DNA from: Micromonospora sp. MP36
Lineage (GTDB): Bacteria > Actinomycetota > Actinomycetes > Mycobacteriales > Micromonosporaceae
Direction of reading: 5' to 3'
Assembly: GCF_008119785.1 (NCBI RefSeq)
Contig: NZ_VSFA01000051.1
Span: 1-51,542 of the forward strand
DNA: 51,542 nucleotides
Position 1 is the first letter of the stretch. Each line of letters starts with the position of its first letter. The notes beneath the pieces are model-generated. The model ran no database searches. It saw only the letters and a list, made by a program, of their open reading frames with translations, and was not told the origin of the DNA. Of this stretch, positions 24,326 to 32,789 are shown in pieces. A program made the position numbers and the translations under genes.

Positions 24326-25756
24326 GTGAGCAGCGTCCAGCTCGCCGCCGTCGATCTCGGCGCGTCCAGCGGCCGGGTCATGCTGGGCCACGTCGGGCCG
24401 GGTCGACTGGACCTCACCGAGGTGCACCGGTTCCCCAACGAACCCGTGCGCCTCGGCGACACCCTGCACTGGGACGTCCTCGCGCTCTACCGGGGCGTCC
24501 TCGACGGCCTGCGGGCGGCGGGCCCGGTGACCAGCCTCGGCGTCGACTCCTGGGCCGTCGACTACGGGCTGCTCGACGCCTCCGGGGCGTTGCTCGGCAA
24601 CCCGGTGCACTACCGGGACGCCCGCACCGACGGGGTCGCCGAGCGGGTGACCAAGCAGCTCGGCGCCGAGCGGCTCTACCGCACCACCGGGCTGCAGCAG
24701 CTGCCCTTCAACACCCTCTACCAGCTCGTCGCGGCGGCCGGCAGCCCGCAGCTGGCCGCCGCGCGGCGGCTGCTGCTGATCCCCGATCTCATCGCGTACT
24801 GGCTCACCGGTGAGGTCACCGCCGAGATCACCAACGCCTCCACCACCCAGCTGTACGACCTGCGTCGCCGGGCCTGGGCCACCGACCTGATGGCCGACGC
24901 GGGCATCCCCGCCTATCTGTTCCCGCCGCTGCGGGAGCCGGGCACCCGGATCGGCCCGGTCCGGCCCGGCCTGGGCCTGCCCGGCACCCCCGACGTGGTC
25001 GCGGTCGGCTCCCACGACACCGCCTCCGCCGTGGTGGGCGTGCCGGCGACGGGGACGTCCTTCGCCTACATCTCCTGCGGCACCTGGTCGCTGGTCGGCG
25101 TCGAACTCGACGCCCCGGTGCTCAGCGAGGCGAGCCGGCAGGCCAACTTCACCAACGAGTCCGGCCTCGACGGGACGATCCGCTACCTGCGCAACGTGAT
25201 GGGCCTGTGGCTGCTGCAGGAATCGGTGCGTACCTGGGGCGGCATCGACCTGCCCGACCTGCTGCGCCGGGCGGCCCGGGAACCGGCCTTCCGCTCGGTC
25301 GTCGACCCCGACGACCCGAGGTTCCTGCCGCCCGGTGACATGCCCGCGCGCATCGCCGAGGCCTGCCGGCGGGCCGGCGAGCCGGTCCCCACCAGCCCGG
25401 CCGCGACCGTCCGCTGCATCGTCGACAGCCTGGCCCTGGCCCACCGGCGGGCGGTACGCCAGGCGCAGCAGCTGTCCGGCCGGCACGTCGACGCCGTGCA
25501 CGTGGTCGGCGGCGGCGCCCGCAACGACCTGCTGTGCCAGTTGACCGCCGACGCCTGCGGCCTGCCGGTGTTCGCCGGGCCGGTCGAGGCCGCCGCGCTC
25601 GGTAACATCCTGGTGCAGGCCCGTGCCGCCGGTGTGCTCGCCGGCGACCTGGCGGCGCTGCGGGCCGTCCTGCGCGACACTCAGCACATCGTGCGGTACG
25701 AGCCGCGCGGCGACGAGGCGGCGTGGCGGGCCGCCGAGGACCGGATGGGCGGTTGA
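24326..25756 (+). CDS. rhaB: L-rhamnulokinase (FGGY family)
   Basis: The GTG at 24326 is the last codon-sized piece of the repeat, with GGAG 7 bases upstream. The 476-aa kinase has the N-terminal phosphate loop AAVDLGASSGRVMLG, catalytic GVDSWAVDYGLLD, VAVGSHDTASAVVG and the C-terminal VHVVGGGARNDLLCQLTAD nucleotide-binding segment. It phosphorylates L-rhamnulose at C1, giving the substrate of the aldolase encoded just upstream. The next gene starts 2 bases after its stop. Confidence 0.92.
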   Translation: MSSVQLAAVDLGASSGRVMLGHVGPGRLDLTEVHRFPNEPVRLGDTLHWDVLALYRGVLDGLRAAGPVTSLGVDSWAVDYGLLDASGALLGNPVHYRDARTDGVAERVTKQLGAERLYRTTGLQQLPFNTLYQLVAAAGSPQLAAARRLLLIPDLIAYWLTGEVTAEITNASTTQLYDLRRRAWATDLMADAGIPAYLFPPLREPGTRIGPVRPGLGLPGTPDVVAVGSHDTASAVVGVPATGTSFAYISCGTWSLVGVELDAPVLSEASRQANFTNESGLDGTIRYLRNVMGLWLLQESVRTWGGIDLPDLLRRAAREPAFRSVVDPDDPRFLPPGDMPARIAEACRRAGEPVPTSPAATVRCIVDSLALAHRRAVRQAQQLSGRHVDAVHVVGGGARNDLLCQLTADACGLPVFAGPVEAAALGNILVQARAAGVLAGDLAALRAVLRDTQHIVRYEPRGDEAAWRAAEDRMGG

Positions 25757-25758
25757 GG

Positions 25759-26532
25759 ATGCGGATCGCGCTGTTCGTCACCTGCCTCGCCGACACGCTC
25801 TTCCCCGAGGCGGCGAAGGCGACGGTGCGGTTGTTGGAGCGCCTCGGCCACGAGGTGGTCTTCCCGGCGGACCAGACCTGTTGCGGGCAGATGCACGTCA
25901 ACACCGGTTATCCGGATGACGCGCTGCGGCTGGTCCGCCGGCACGTCCGCGTCTTCGCCCCGTACGACGTGGTGGTCGCCCCCTCCGGTTCGTGCGTCGG
26001 TTCGGTCCGGCACCAGCACGCCATGGTGGCCCGCCGGGCGGGGGACGAGCGGCTGGCCAGCCGGGCCGAGGAGGTCGCGTCGCGCACGTGCGAGCTGTCG
26101 GAGCTGCTGGTGGACGTGCTGGGGGTGACCGACGTGGGGGCATACTTCCCGCACCGGGTGACGTACCACCCGACGTGCCACTCGCTGCGGATGATCCGGG
26201 TGGGCGACAAGCCGCTGCGCCTGCTGCGGGAGGTCCGCGGGCTGGAGTTGGTGGAGCTGCCGCAGGCGGAGCAGTGCTGCGGGTTCGGGGGCACCTTCGC
26301 GGTGAAGAACGCCGACACCTCCACGGCGATGCTGGCGGACAAGATGCGCAACGTCCTCGCCACCCGCGCGGAGGTGTGCACGGCGGGGGACTCCTCGTGT
26401 CTGATGCACATCGGCGGCGGGCTGTCCCGGCTCAGAGCCGGCGTGCGCACCGTGCACCTGGCGGAGATCCTGGCCAGCACGGAGGGCGCCGAGACGGCGG
26501 GGGAGCGGGACCGGTTGGAGGTGGGGTCGTGA
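25759..26532 (+). CDS. lutA: L-lactate utilisation protein LutA (CCG-domain Fe-S subunit)
   Basis: The ATG at 25759 is two bases after the rhaB stop and begins MRIALFVTCLADTLFPEAAK, the classical LutA/GlpC-like N-terminus. The 257-aa protein has the two cysteine-rich CCG motifs DQTCCGQMHVNTGYP and EQCCGFGGTFAVKN, each with an upstream partner cysteine. It carries electrons in the LutABC complex, which oxidises L-lactate to pyruvate. The stop overlaps the GTG of lutB. Confidence 0.92.
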   Translation: MRIALFVTCLADTLFPEAAKATVRLLERLGHEVVFPADQTCCGQMHVNTGYPDDALRLVRRHVRVFAPYDVVVAPSGSCVGSVRHQHAMVARRAGDERLASRAEEVASRTCELSELLVDVLGVTDVGAYFPHRVTYHPTCHSLRMIRVGDKPLRLLREVRGLELVELPQAEQCCGFGGTFAVKNADTSTAMLADKMRNVLATRAEVCTAGDSSCLMHIGGGLSRLRAGVRTVHLAEILASTEGAETAGERDRLEVGS

Positions 26533-27950
26533 CGCGCACGTTCCTGGGCATGCCGGCCACCGCGCCGCGCGGGGTGGGCAATCTGCGCGGGGAGGAGTCC
26601 TTCCCGGCGGCGGCCCGCCGGGCGCTGGGGGACGCGCAGCTGCGCCGTAACCTGCGGCACGCCACCACCACGATCCGCGCCAAGTCGGGTGCCGTGATCG
26701 GCGAGCTGCCCGACTGGGAGCAGCTGCGCGCCGCCGGCTCCGCGATCAAGGCCGACGTCATGGCCCGCCTGCCGGAACTGCTGGAGCAGCTCGAATCCGC
26801 GGTCATCGCGGCCGGCGGCACCGTGCACTGGGCGGCCGACGCGGTCGAGGCGAACCGGATCGTCACCGACCTGGTCCGGGCCGCCGGCGCCGAGCGGGTG
26901 ATGAAGGTCAAGTCGATGGCCACCCAGGAGATCGGCCTGAACGAGGCCCTCGAAGCAGCGGGGATCGAACCGGTGGAGACCGACCTGGCGGAGCTGATCG
27001 TGCAGCTCGGCCGGGACCGGCCCAGCCACATCCTGGTGCCGGCGATCCACCGCAACCGGGCGGAGATCCGGGAGATCTTCCTGCGCGAGATGCCGGGCGT
27101 CGACCCCGCGCTCACCGACGAGCCGGCGGCCCTCGCGGCCGCGGCCCGCCGGCACCTGCGCGAGACGTTCCTCAGCACCCGGGTGGCCGTCTCCGGGGCG
27201 AACTTCGCCGTCGCGGAGACCGGCACCCTGGCGGTGGTCGAGTCCGAGGGTAACGGCCGGATGTGCCTCACCCTGCCGGAGACCCTGATCACCGTGATGG
27301 GCGTCGAGAAGATCATCCCCAGCTGGGCGGACCTCGAGGTGTTCCTGCAACTGCTGCCCCGGGCGTCGACCGGGGAGCGGATGAACCCCTACACGTCGAT
27401 GTGGACCGGCGTCACCCCAGGCGACGGGCCGCAGCAGGTGCACCTGGTGCTGCTGGACAACGGCCGCAGCGCGGTGCTCGCCGACGCCGTCGGCCGGCAG
27501 GCGCTGCACTGCATCCGCTGCTCCGCCTGCCTCAACGTGTGCCCCGTGTACGAGCGCACCGGCGGCCACGCGTACGGGTCGGTCTATCCGGGGCCGATCG
27601 GGGCGGTGCTGTCCCCGCAGCTGACCGGGGTGCCGGACAACGCCTCCCTGCCGTACGCGTCGTCGCTCTGCGGGGCCTGCTACGACGCCTGCCCCGTGAA
27701 GATCAACATTCCGGAGCTGCTGGTGCACCTGCGCGGCCAGGCCCCCCACCCGGCCACCGAGGCGGCCGCGATGGGCGCCGCCGCGTACACCATGGACCAT
27801 CCCCGGCTGTACGCGGCCGCGCAGCGCGCCGCGGGCCTGGCGCGGCTGGCTGGCCGCGCGCTGCTACCTCCGCTGAACGGCTGGACCGCCAGCCGTGACC
27901 TGCCGGCCGCGCCACCGCAGACCTTCCGGCAGTGGTGGGCCGAGCGATGA
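26529..27950 (+). CDS. lutB: L-lactate utilisation iron-sulfur protein LutB
   Basis: The GTG at 26529 overlaps the lutA stop (GTGA), which favours it over longer upstream starts. The 473-aa protein has an N-terminal LUD domain (SGAVIGELPDWEQLR, VSGANFAVAETGTLAVVESE) and a ferredoxin-like module with CIRCSACLNVC (Cys328/331/334/338) and CGACYDAC (Cys381/384/388). It passes electrons from lactate oxidation to the respiratory chain. It ends in an ATGA overlap with lutC. Confidence 0.93.
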   Translation: MTRTFLGMPATAPRGVGNLRGEESFPAAARRALGDAQLRRNLRHATTTIRAKSGAVIGELPDWEQLRAAGSAIKADVMARLPELLEQLESAVIAAGGTVHWAADAVEANRIVTDLVRAAGAERVMKVKSMATQEIGLNEALEAAGIEPVETDLAELIVQLGRDRPSHILVPAIHRNRAEIREIFLREMPGVDPALTDEPAALAAAARRHLRETFLSTRVAVSGANFAVAETGTLAVVESEGNGRMCLTLPETLITVMGVEKIIPSWADLEVFLQLLPRASTGERMNPYTSMWTGVTPGDGPQQVHLVLLDNGRSAVLADAVGRQALHCIRCSACLNVCPVYERTGGHAYGSVYPGPIGAVLSPQLTGVPDNASLPYASSLCGACYDACPVKINIPELLVHLRGQAPHPATEAAAMGAAAYTMDHPRLYAAAQRAAGLARLAGRALLPPLNGWTASRDLPAAPPQTFRQWWAER

Positions 27951-28570
27951 ACTCACGCGAGATCGTCCTCGGCCGGCTGCGGGCCGCCCTCGGTGACCGG
28001 CCGGCGCCGCCGGCCGCGGTGCCCCGCGACTACCGGCCGGCCGGCGCTCTCGGCGTCGACCTCGACCTGCTGGTGCACCGGCTCACCGACTACCGGGCCA
28101 CCGTGCACCGGTGCCCGGAGGCCGACGTCGCGCAGGTCGTCGACGAGGTCCTCGGCGGCCGGCGCGTCGTGGTCCCGCCCGGGCTGCCCCGGCACTGGCT
28201 GCCCGCCACGGTCGCCGCGGTGACCGACCAGAACCTCACCGCGGAGCAGATCGCCGCCGTGGACGGGGTGGTCACCGCGGCGGCCGTGGCCGTCGCCGAG
28301 ACCGGCACCATCGTGCTCGACGCCGCGCCGGACCAGGGGCGGCGGGTCATCAGCCTCCTGCCCGACGTGCACGTCTGCGTGCTGCGCGCCGACCAGGTGG
28401 TCGCCACCGTGCCGGACGCCGTGGCCCGGGTCGCTCCGGGTCGCCCGCTGACCTGGATCAGCGGGCCCTCCGCCACCAGCGACATCGAACTCAACCGGGT
28501 CGAGGGCGTCCACGGCCCCCGGCAACTCCACGTGGTCCTCGTCCCGGATGGGCAGGCCGGTCACGGCTGA
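27947..28570 (+). CDS. lutC: L-lactate utilisation protein LutC
   Basis: The ATG at 27947 overlaps the lutB stop. The 207-aa LUD-domain protein shows the typical VAETGTIVLDAAPDQGRRVI and ISGPSATSDIELNRVEGVHG segments. It is the third part of the lactate-oxidising complex and the last gene of the rhamnose operon. It converges on the ion-channel gene with a 10-base gap; only a short hairpin (CGGCT/AGCCG, 28564-28577) overlaps its stop. Confidence 0.92.
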   Translation: MNSREIVLGRLRAALGDRPAPPAAVPRDYRPAGALGVDLDLLVHRLTDYRATVHRCPEADVAQVVDEVLGGRRVVVPPGLPRHWLPATVAAVTDQNLTAEQIAAVDGVVTAAAVAVAETGTIVLDAAPDQGRRVISLLPDVHVCVLRADQVVATVPDAVARVAPGRPLTWISGPSATSDIELNRVEGVHGPRQLHVVLVPDGQAGHG

Positions 28571-28580
28571 CGAGCCGCCA

Positions 28581-29510
28581 TCACCGGTCCCGGGCACCCG
28601 CCTTCGGCTGTCCGTCGTCGCGGTCGATCCGTAGCTCGCGTTCCAGTTCGGCGACCAGCGTCCGCAGGTCGTCGAGCCGCTGGCTGATCATGATCCGGTC
28701 GATCTCGTCCGGTACGCCGTCGCGGTCCTCGTCCACCGCTATCCGCGCGGTCATCTCCAGCCGGCGGGCCTCCTCCATCGAGTTGACGATCACCGCGATC
28801 AGGATGTTCACCAGCAGGTTGGCGGTGATGAGCACGAAGCTGACGTAGTAGACCAGGGTCCACGGCGACACCGCCATGCCCTGCTCGATCAGGTCGGGCA
28901 GCGTCTCCAGGGACAGCAGCACGAACAGGGTCAGCGCGGCCCGGCCGATCGTGCCGTAGTCCTCGGGATACGCCTCCTTGAAGATGAGCCAGCCGGCCAT
29001 CCCGTACACGTACAGCGTCACCAGGGCGAGGGCGAGGAATCCACCGACGCCGGGAAGGCTGCGCAGCAGGGCCGTCACGATGGTGCGCAGCCCGGGCGAG
29101 AAGCGCACCAGGCGCACCACCCGGGCGATGCGGATCACCCGCAGCCCCGCCGACTCGCCATGCAGGCCGGGGATGAACGCCGCGGCGGTGACGGCGAAGT
29201 CGAAGATGTTCCACCCGCGCCGGAAGAAGTCCTGCGGGCGGCGGCCGTGGGCCAGCACCCGGATGGCGATCTCGACGATGAACACCGTGCGGAAGCACCA
29301 TTCCAACGCCCGGAGCAGCGTCCCGAGCGACCCCGGGTGCGGGTAGGTCTCGACGCCGAGCACCACCGCGTTCGCGCCGATGACGACGACGATCGCCACC
29401 TCGAACCAGCGGGACTCCTCCACGCCGGCGCACCAGCGGGCCAGTCGCGACAGTCGCGACGCGGACGCGGGCGGGACCGGCCCCTGCCGGGGTAGGCGTC
29501 GTCTGCTCAC
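28581..29510 (-). CDS. Voltage-gated cation channel-like protein with EF-hand-like loop
   Basis: The GTG at 29510 with GAAGGTGAT upstream is preferred to longer upstream starts, whose sequence is low-complexity arginine-rich. The 309-aa protein has six membrane segments. S4 carries Arg at 124, 127, 130, 133 and 136 (every third position), and the pore loop reads LSLETLPD (Glu202), as in bacterial NaV-type channels (TLESW in NaChBac). After S6 there is an acidic 12-residue loop (260-271) with Asp at positions 1, 3, 5, 9 and 12 and Gly at 6, followed by a coiled coil (RLDDLRTLVAELERELRI). Ion choice and calcium control are inference. Confidence 0.8.
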   Translation of the reverse strand: MSRRRLPRQGPVPPASASRLSRLARWCAGVEESRWFEVAIVVVIGANAVVLGVETYPHPGSLGTLLRALEWCFRTVFIVEIAIRVLAHGRRPQDFFRRGWNIFDFAVTAAAFIPGLHGESAGLRVIRIARVVRLVRFSPGLRTIVTALLRSLPGVGGFLALALVTLYVYGMAGWLIFKEAYPEDYGTIGRAALTLFVLLSLETLPDLIEQGMAVSPWTLVYYVSFVLITANLLVNILIAVIVNSMEEARRLEMTARIAVDEDRDGVPDEIDRIMISQRLDDLRTLVAELERELRIDRDDGQPKAGARDR

Positions 29511-29742
29511 CACATCACCTTCGCCGCGCGCGCTGCGGCCGCTGCCGCGGCTGACGGTCCTCCGGCCTCCCGGTTGTCCCTTTCGGACGGCACGCCACCC
29601 TGCCACCGGTGACGTGCCGCGGCGTCCACGAGGCGCGGCGGAGAGATCATCGGCACAGCGTACGAGCGCCCACGCTCCTCGATGTACCTGCCTGCGGCGC
29701 ATCGGTAAGGGCTTTCACCACCGCCACTGGATATGCGAATTC

Positions 29743-30150
29743 TCATCGGGTCCACGGCACTTCCTGCGGTTGCACGCCGGACCGTTCGAGGTCGTGCAGG
29801 GCACCACCCTGGCGCCCGGCACCTCCGGCACGGTCACCGTCCGCTTCCCCCGCGACCTGCCGAACGGCCCATGGCAGGCGGAGGTACGCCTGCAGAGCGG
29901 CCTGGTGAAGAAGACCGCGACCAGCCGGGTGACCTTCCCCGAGCCGGGGCAGGTCGGCACCGCCCGCCCCACCGACACCGGCCCGGACAGCCCCTGGCTG
30001 CTCGGTGGGATGTCACTGGCGGCCGGCCTGGTCATCCTCGTCGGACTGGCCATCGTCGCCCGGCCGGACCGGAGGAGGGCGCTCGGTCGTGCGCTCACGG
30101 CACTGCGCCCGGCCGCGTCGTCGCGGCGCACCGGAAGCCCCACGTCGTAA
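29743..30150 (+). pseudogene. 5'-truncated relic of a cell-surface protein gene
   Basis: The frame reads HAGPFEVVQGTTLAPGTSG, VTVRFPRDLPNGPWQAEVRL, QSGLVKKTATSRVTFPEPG, a membrane helix (LLGGMSLAAGLVILVGLAIV) and a basic tail. This is the C-terminal half of an actinomycete surface protein: immunoglobulin-like DUF916/COG1470-type domain plus anchor. No signal peptide or N-terminal domain precedes it; the upstream in-frame sequence is unrelated. The gene's terminator is still present at 30162-30195. Confidence 0.6.
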
Positions 30151-30161
30151 CCGGCCCCGCT

Positions 30162-30195
30162 GGTCGAGCCGCCGATCAAGGGCGGCGGCTCGACC
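30162..30195. terminator. Terminator between the gene relic and the BON-domain gene
   Basis: GGTCGAGCCGCC (30162-30173) pairs perfectly with GGCGGCTCGACC (30184-30195) across a 10-base loop, giving 12 bp. It serves convergent units. Confidence 0.75.
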
Positions 30196-30250
30196 GACGT
30201 GATGGACGCCAGCCCGCCCCGAATGTCCGGCCGGCCCGCACGCTTCTGGG

Positions 30251-30559
30251 TCAGCGGTGACCCCGTCGCTGGCCGTACAGCTGCAACGCGTTGCAGACGT
30301 CGACGACGCCGGGGACCTCCCACGCCAGTTCGCCCGCCGCCCGGCGGGTCTCCACGTTCGCCACCATCCCGGCGAGAATCACCACCCGGTTCTGCACGGT
30401 GATGGTGATCTGCTGGCGCCGGGTGATCCACTCGATGCTCAGCCGTTGCGCCACCAGCGCGGCGAGGCGAAGGTCCTCGCTCTCCTGCTCCGATTCCTCG
30501 TTCGTCGACCGGAACGAGTTGTCGTCGGGGAACGGCGGAAATGGCCAGGGCATCACCAC
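30251..30559 (-). CDS. BON-domain protein
   Basis: This 102-aa cytoplasmic protein has one BON domain: LAALVAQRLSIEWITRRQQI, VQNRVVILAGMVANVETRRA, WEVPGVVDVCNALQLYG. BON domains bind membranes or lipids in stress responses. Its start overlaps the end of the upstream STAS gene by 7 bases, so the two are probably translated together. Confidence 0.8.
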   Translation of the reverse strand: MVMPWPFPPFPDDNSFRSTNEESEQESEDLRLAALVAQRLSIEWITRRQQITITVQNRVVILAGMVANVETRRAAGELAWEVPGVVDVCNALQLYGQRRGHR

Positions 30560-31164
30560 GGCGGCTCCTTGACTGTCGATGGGGTAACGGGCTCGGGGCC
30601 CACCGACGCGGCGGTCGCCGACGCGGGGTGGCCCAGTTCGTGCAGGGCGGCCGCCCGGCTCTCGTAGACCGGGAAGACGTCGTCCAGCCGCATCGTGTGC
30701 AGCACGGTGAGGACGAACCGGGTGGGCGCCACCAGACAGAGCGCGGCGGAGCGGTGCCTGGCCTCCTGGTGGGCCCGGACCAGCAGGCCGAGCCCCGCCG
30801 GGTCGACAAGCTCCACCTCGCTGAGATCAACGAGGACGCGGTCACCGAGGTCGATCGCCTCCGCCAGTGCCCGTCGCACCGCCTCCGCCGGATCGGCGTC
30901 CCGCGGGGCCGGTTCGGCAGCGACCTCGTCGAGGTAGTCGATGCCCAGGCCGGTGGTCGACCTGCCGCTGCCCGTCTCGGCAGCGATGCTGCACCGGGGG
31001 CAGTGGTGCGGGCCGGAGGCGAAGGGTGAACCGACCCAACCGTTGTCGAACACCAGCGTCCAGACGACCTCTGCATCGGGCAGGACGTTGGCCGCCGCGG
31101 TGACCGTGTCACCGCAGTCGTCACAGATCAGAGTCATCAGGTGATCGGCCGGTACGACCGTCAT
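30553..31164 (-). CDS. STAS-domain protein with N-terminal zinc ribbon
   Basis: This 203-aa protein starts with a zinc-ribbon-like part (CDDCGD, then CPRCS about 45 residues later). A STAS domain follows: VLVDLSEVELVDPAGLGLLV, LCLVAPTRFVLTVLHTMRLD. STAS proteins of this type are anti-sigma-factor antagonists; the position usually phosphorylated by an RsbW-like kinase corresponds to the DPAG segment, where a Ser/Thr is not evident. The gene overlaps both neighbours (ATGA with the upstream gene). Confidence 0.75.
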   Translation of the reverse strand: MTVVPADHLMTLICDDCGDTVTAAANVLPDAEVVWTLVFDNGWVGSPFASGPHHCPRCSIAAETGSGRSTTGLGIDYLDEVAAEPAPRDADPAEAVRRALAEAIDLGDRVLVDLSEVELVDPAGLGLLVRAHQEARHRSAALCLVAPTRFVLTVLHTMRLDDVFPVYESRAAALHELGHPASATAASVGPEPVTPSTVKEPPW

Positions 31165-31520
31165 GGCCTATCCTCTCGTTCTCTCCGCTCACAGGCGGCG
31201 TCACGGGGCGCCGGCGCCGCGGTGGCAGCGCGGATCACCGGTTCGTACCCGTCTCGCGGGGATTGCCGTTCGGCGGTGACCACGGCGAGGAACACCGCGA
31301 CACCGGCGAAGCCCGACTGCGCGACCAGCCGCAGGACCGTGAGCTCGGCCAGATCGGCGCCGAGGAGGCGGATGACGACCGAGCCGAGCAGCGCGGCGGC
31401 CACGCCGAGCGCGACCGTCAGCCAGACCGGAGCCGCTCTGCGCCCCGGCACGAGGAGCCGACCGGCCAGGCCGACAGCAAGCCCGATCGCGAGTCCGCTG
31501 ATGAGCGCACTGCCACTCAC
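31161..31520 (-). CDS. GlsB/YeaQ-like stress membrane protein
   Basis: This 119-aa protein has three or four hydrophobic helices with glycine-rich turns (SALISGLAIGLAVGLAGRLL, VALGVAAALLGSVVIRLLGA, LVAQSGFAGVAVFLAVVTAE), the layout of the transglycosylase-associated GlsB/YeaQ/YmgE family. It ends in an acidic/arginine-rich tail. Its stop overlaps the start of the STAS gene. Confidence 0.6.
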   Translation of the reverse strand: MSGSALISGLAIGLAVGLAGRLLVPGRRAAPVWLTVALGVAAALLGSVVIRLLGADLAELTVLRLVAQSGFAGVAVFLAVVTAERQSPRDGYEPVIRAATAAPAPRDAACERREREDRP

Positions 31521-31539
31521 GGTTGCCTCCTCGCCGGCC

Positions 31540-31962
31540 TCAGGAACGCACGGCGACCTTCGCCCGTCCTTGCGCGACCGGAACCCCCGCCGGGCGCTGC
31601 CCGGTCGGGTTCTGGTCGACCACCTCCGGGCGGGCCCGCCCGGAGGTGTCGAGGATCGGCAGGACCTGGTCCAGCCGGGCCATTTCCAGAATTCGACGGA
31701 TGCGCGGGTTCGGGTCGCGGAGCTTGAGCGTGCCCTGCCGGCGGGTCATCCGCCGGTGCAGGTCGAGCAGCAGCCCGATGCCCGCCGCGTCGACGTGCCG
31801 GCATCCGGACAGGTCGATCACCACCGCGCCAGGTCGCAGGGACAGGATTCGGTCGAGGACGTGACTGACCTCGGACAGGCGCGCCCGGTCCAGTTCCTCG
31901 GTGATCTCCACCTCCACCAGCGGCACGGTGCAGTCCGGCGGAGGTGGTTGGGGCCCGGTCAT
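31540..31962 (-). CDS. STAS-domain anti-sigma factor antagonist
   Basis: This 140-aa protein has a STAS fold: VPLVEVEITEELDRARLSEV, AVVIDLSGCRHVDAAGIGLL and LRDPNPRIRRILEMARLDQV. The usual phospho-serine region DxSG/DSSG reads HVDAAGIG, again without a clear Ser, as in its neighbour. It heads the minus-strand stress cluster (STAS, GlsB-like, STAS-zinc ribbon, BON), divergent from the two-component operon. Confidence 0.8.
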   Translation of the reverse strand: MTGPQPPPPDCTVPLVEVEITEELDRARLSEVSHVLDRILSLRPGAVVIDLSGCRHVDAAGIGLLLDLHRRMTRRQGTLKLRDPNPRIRRILEMARLDQVLPILDTSGRARPEVVDQNPTGQRPAGVPVAQGRAKVAVRS

Positions 31963-32114
31963 GTCTCCTGCTCCCGTGCGCGTCGTCCGGTTCGTTCACC
32001 AGGCTGGGCGGCGACCGTGGCGGTGAGTCCGCGTTTTCATGACAGTTGTGTGACAAAACCCGGGAACGGCTGACACGGTTGGGCCCCGGCCACCCGCCCG
32101 GGGATGATGCCCGT

Positions 32115-32789
32115 ATGACGGCCGTACTGGTGATCGAGGACGACGACCGGATCCGGCTCGCGCTGCTGCTCGCCTTGGAGGAGGAGGGCTACACCGCGTA
32201 CGGCGCGGCGACCGCGGAGGAGGGACTGCGGCGGCAGCGGGAGAACCGGGCCGACAACGTCCTCGTCGATCTGATGCTGCCGGGACTCGACGGCTTCGAG
32301 TGCATCCGGCAGATGCGCCGCGACGACGACGTGCCCATCGTGGTCGTCAGCGCGCGGGACGACACCCACGACATCGTCGCCGCGCTGGAGGCGGGCGCCG
32401 ACGACTACCTCGTGAAGCCAGTGGCGATCAAGGAACTGTCGGCTCGGCTGCGGGCCCTGCGCCGGCGGGGACGGACGCTCGTGGCGCCGGTCCCCGCGCA
32501 GGTCTTCGGTGACCTGGAGATCAGCCCGGACGCTGGCGAGGTACGCCGCGCAGGCCAGCGGGTCGCCGTGACCCGCACCGAGTTCCGGCTGCTCTGTGAA
32601 CTGGCCGAGCACGCCGGTCGGGTGCTGTCCCGGCAGCAGTTGCTGCAGCGGGTCTGGGGATACGACACCGGCGACGAGCGGCTGGTCGACGTGCACGTGG
32701 GCCGGCTGCGGCAGAAGATCGAGGCCGACCCGGCGAACCCGCGGCACCTGGTCACGCTGCGCGGCCTCGGCTACAAGCTGCAGCGATGA
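32115..32789 (+). CDS. OmpR-family response regulator (CseB-like)
   Basis: The ATG at 32115 starts the receiver domain (MTAVLVIEDDDRIRLALLLA) directly. The phospho-acceptor is Asp52 (LVDLMLPG), with VVVSARDD and DYLVKPV completing the active site. The C-terminal winged helix is intact (TRTEFRLLCELAEHAGRVLS, VDVHVGRLRQKIE, RGLGYKL). The 224-aa length is typical. The stop overlaps the kinase start (ATGA). A response regulator, kinase and lipoprotein in one operon resembles Streptomyces cseB/cseC/cseA, but no sigE is adjacent. Confidence 0.92.
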   Translation: MTAVLVIEDDDRIRLALLLALEEEGYTAYGAATAEEGLRRQRENRADNVLVDLMLPGLDGFECIRQMRRDDDVPIVVVSARDDTHDIVAALEAGADDYLVKPVAIKELSARLRALRRRGRTLVAPVPAQVFGDLEISPDAGEVRRAGQRVAVTRTEFRLLCELAEHAGRVLSRQQLLQRVWGYDTGDERLVDVHVGRLRQKIEADPANPRHLVTLRGLGYKLQR

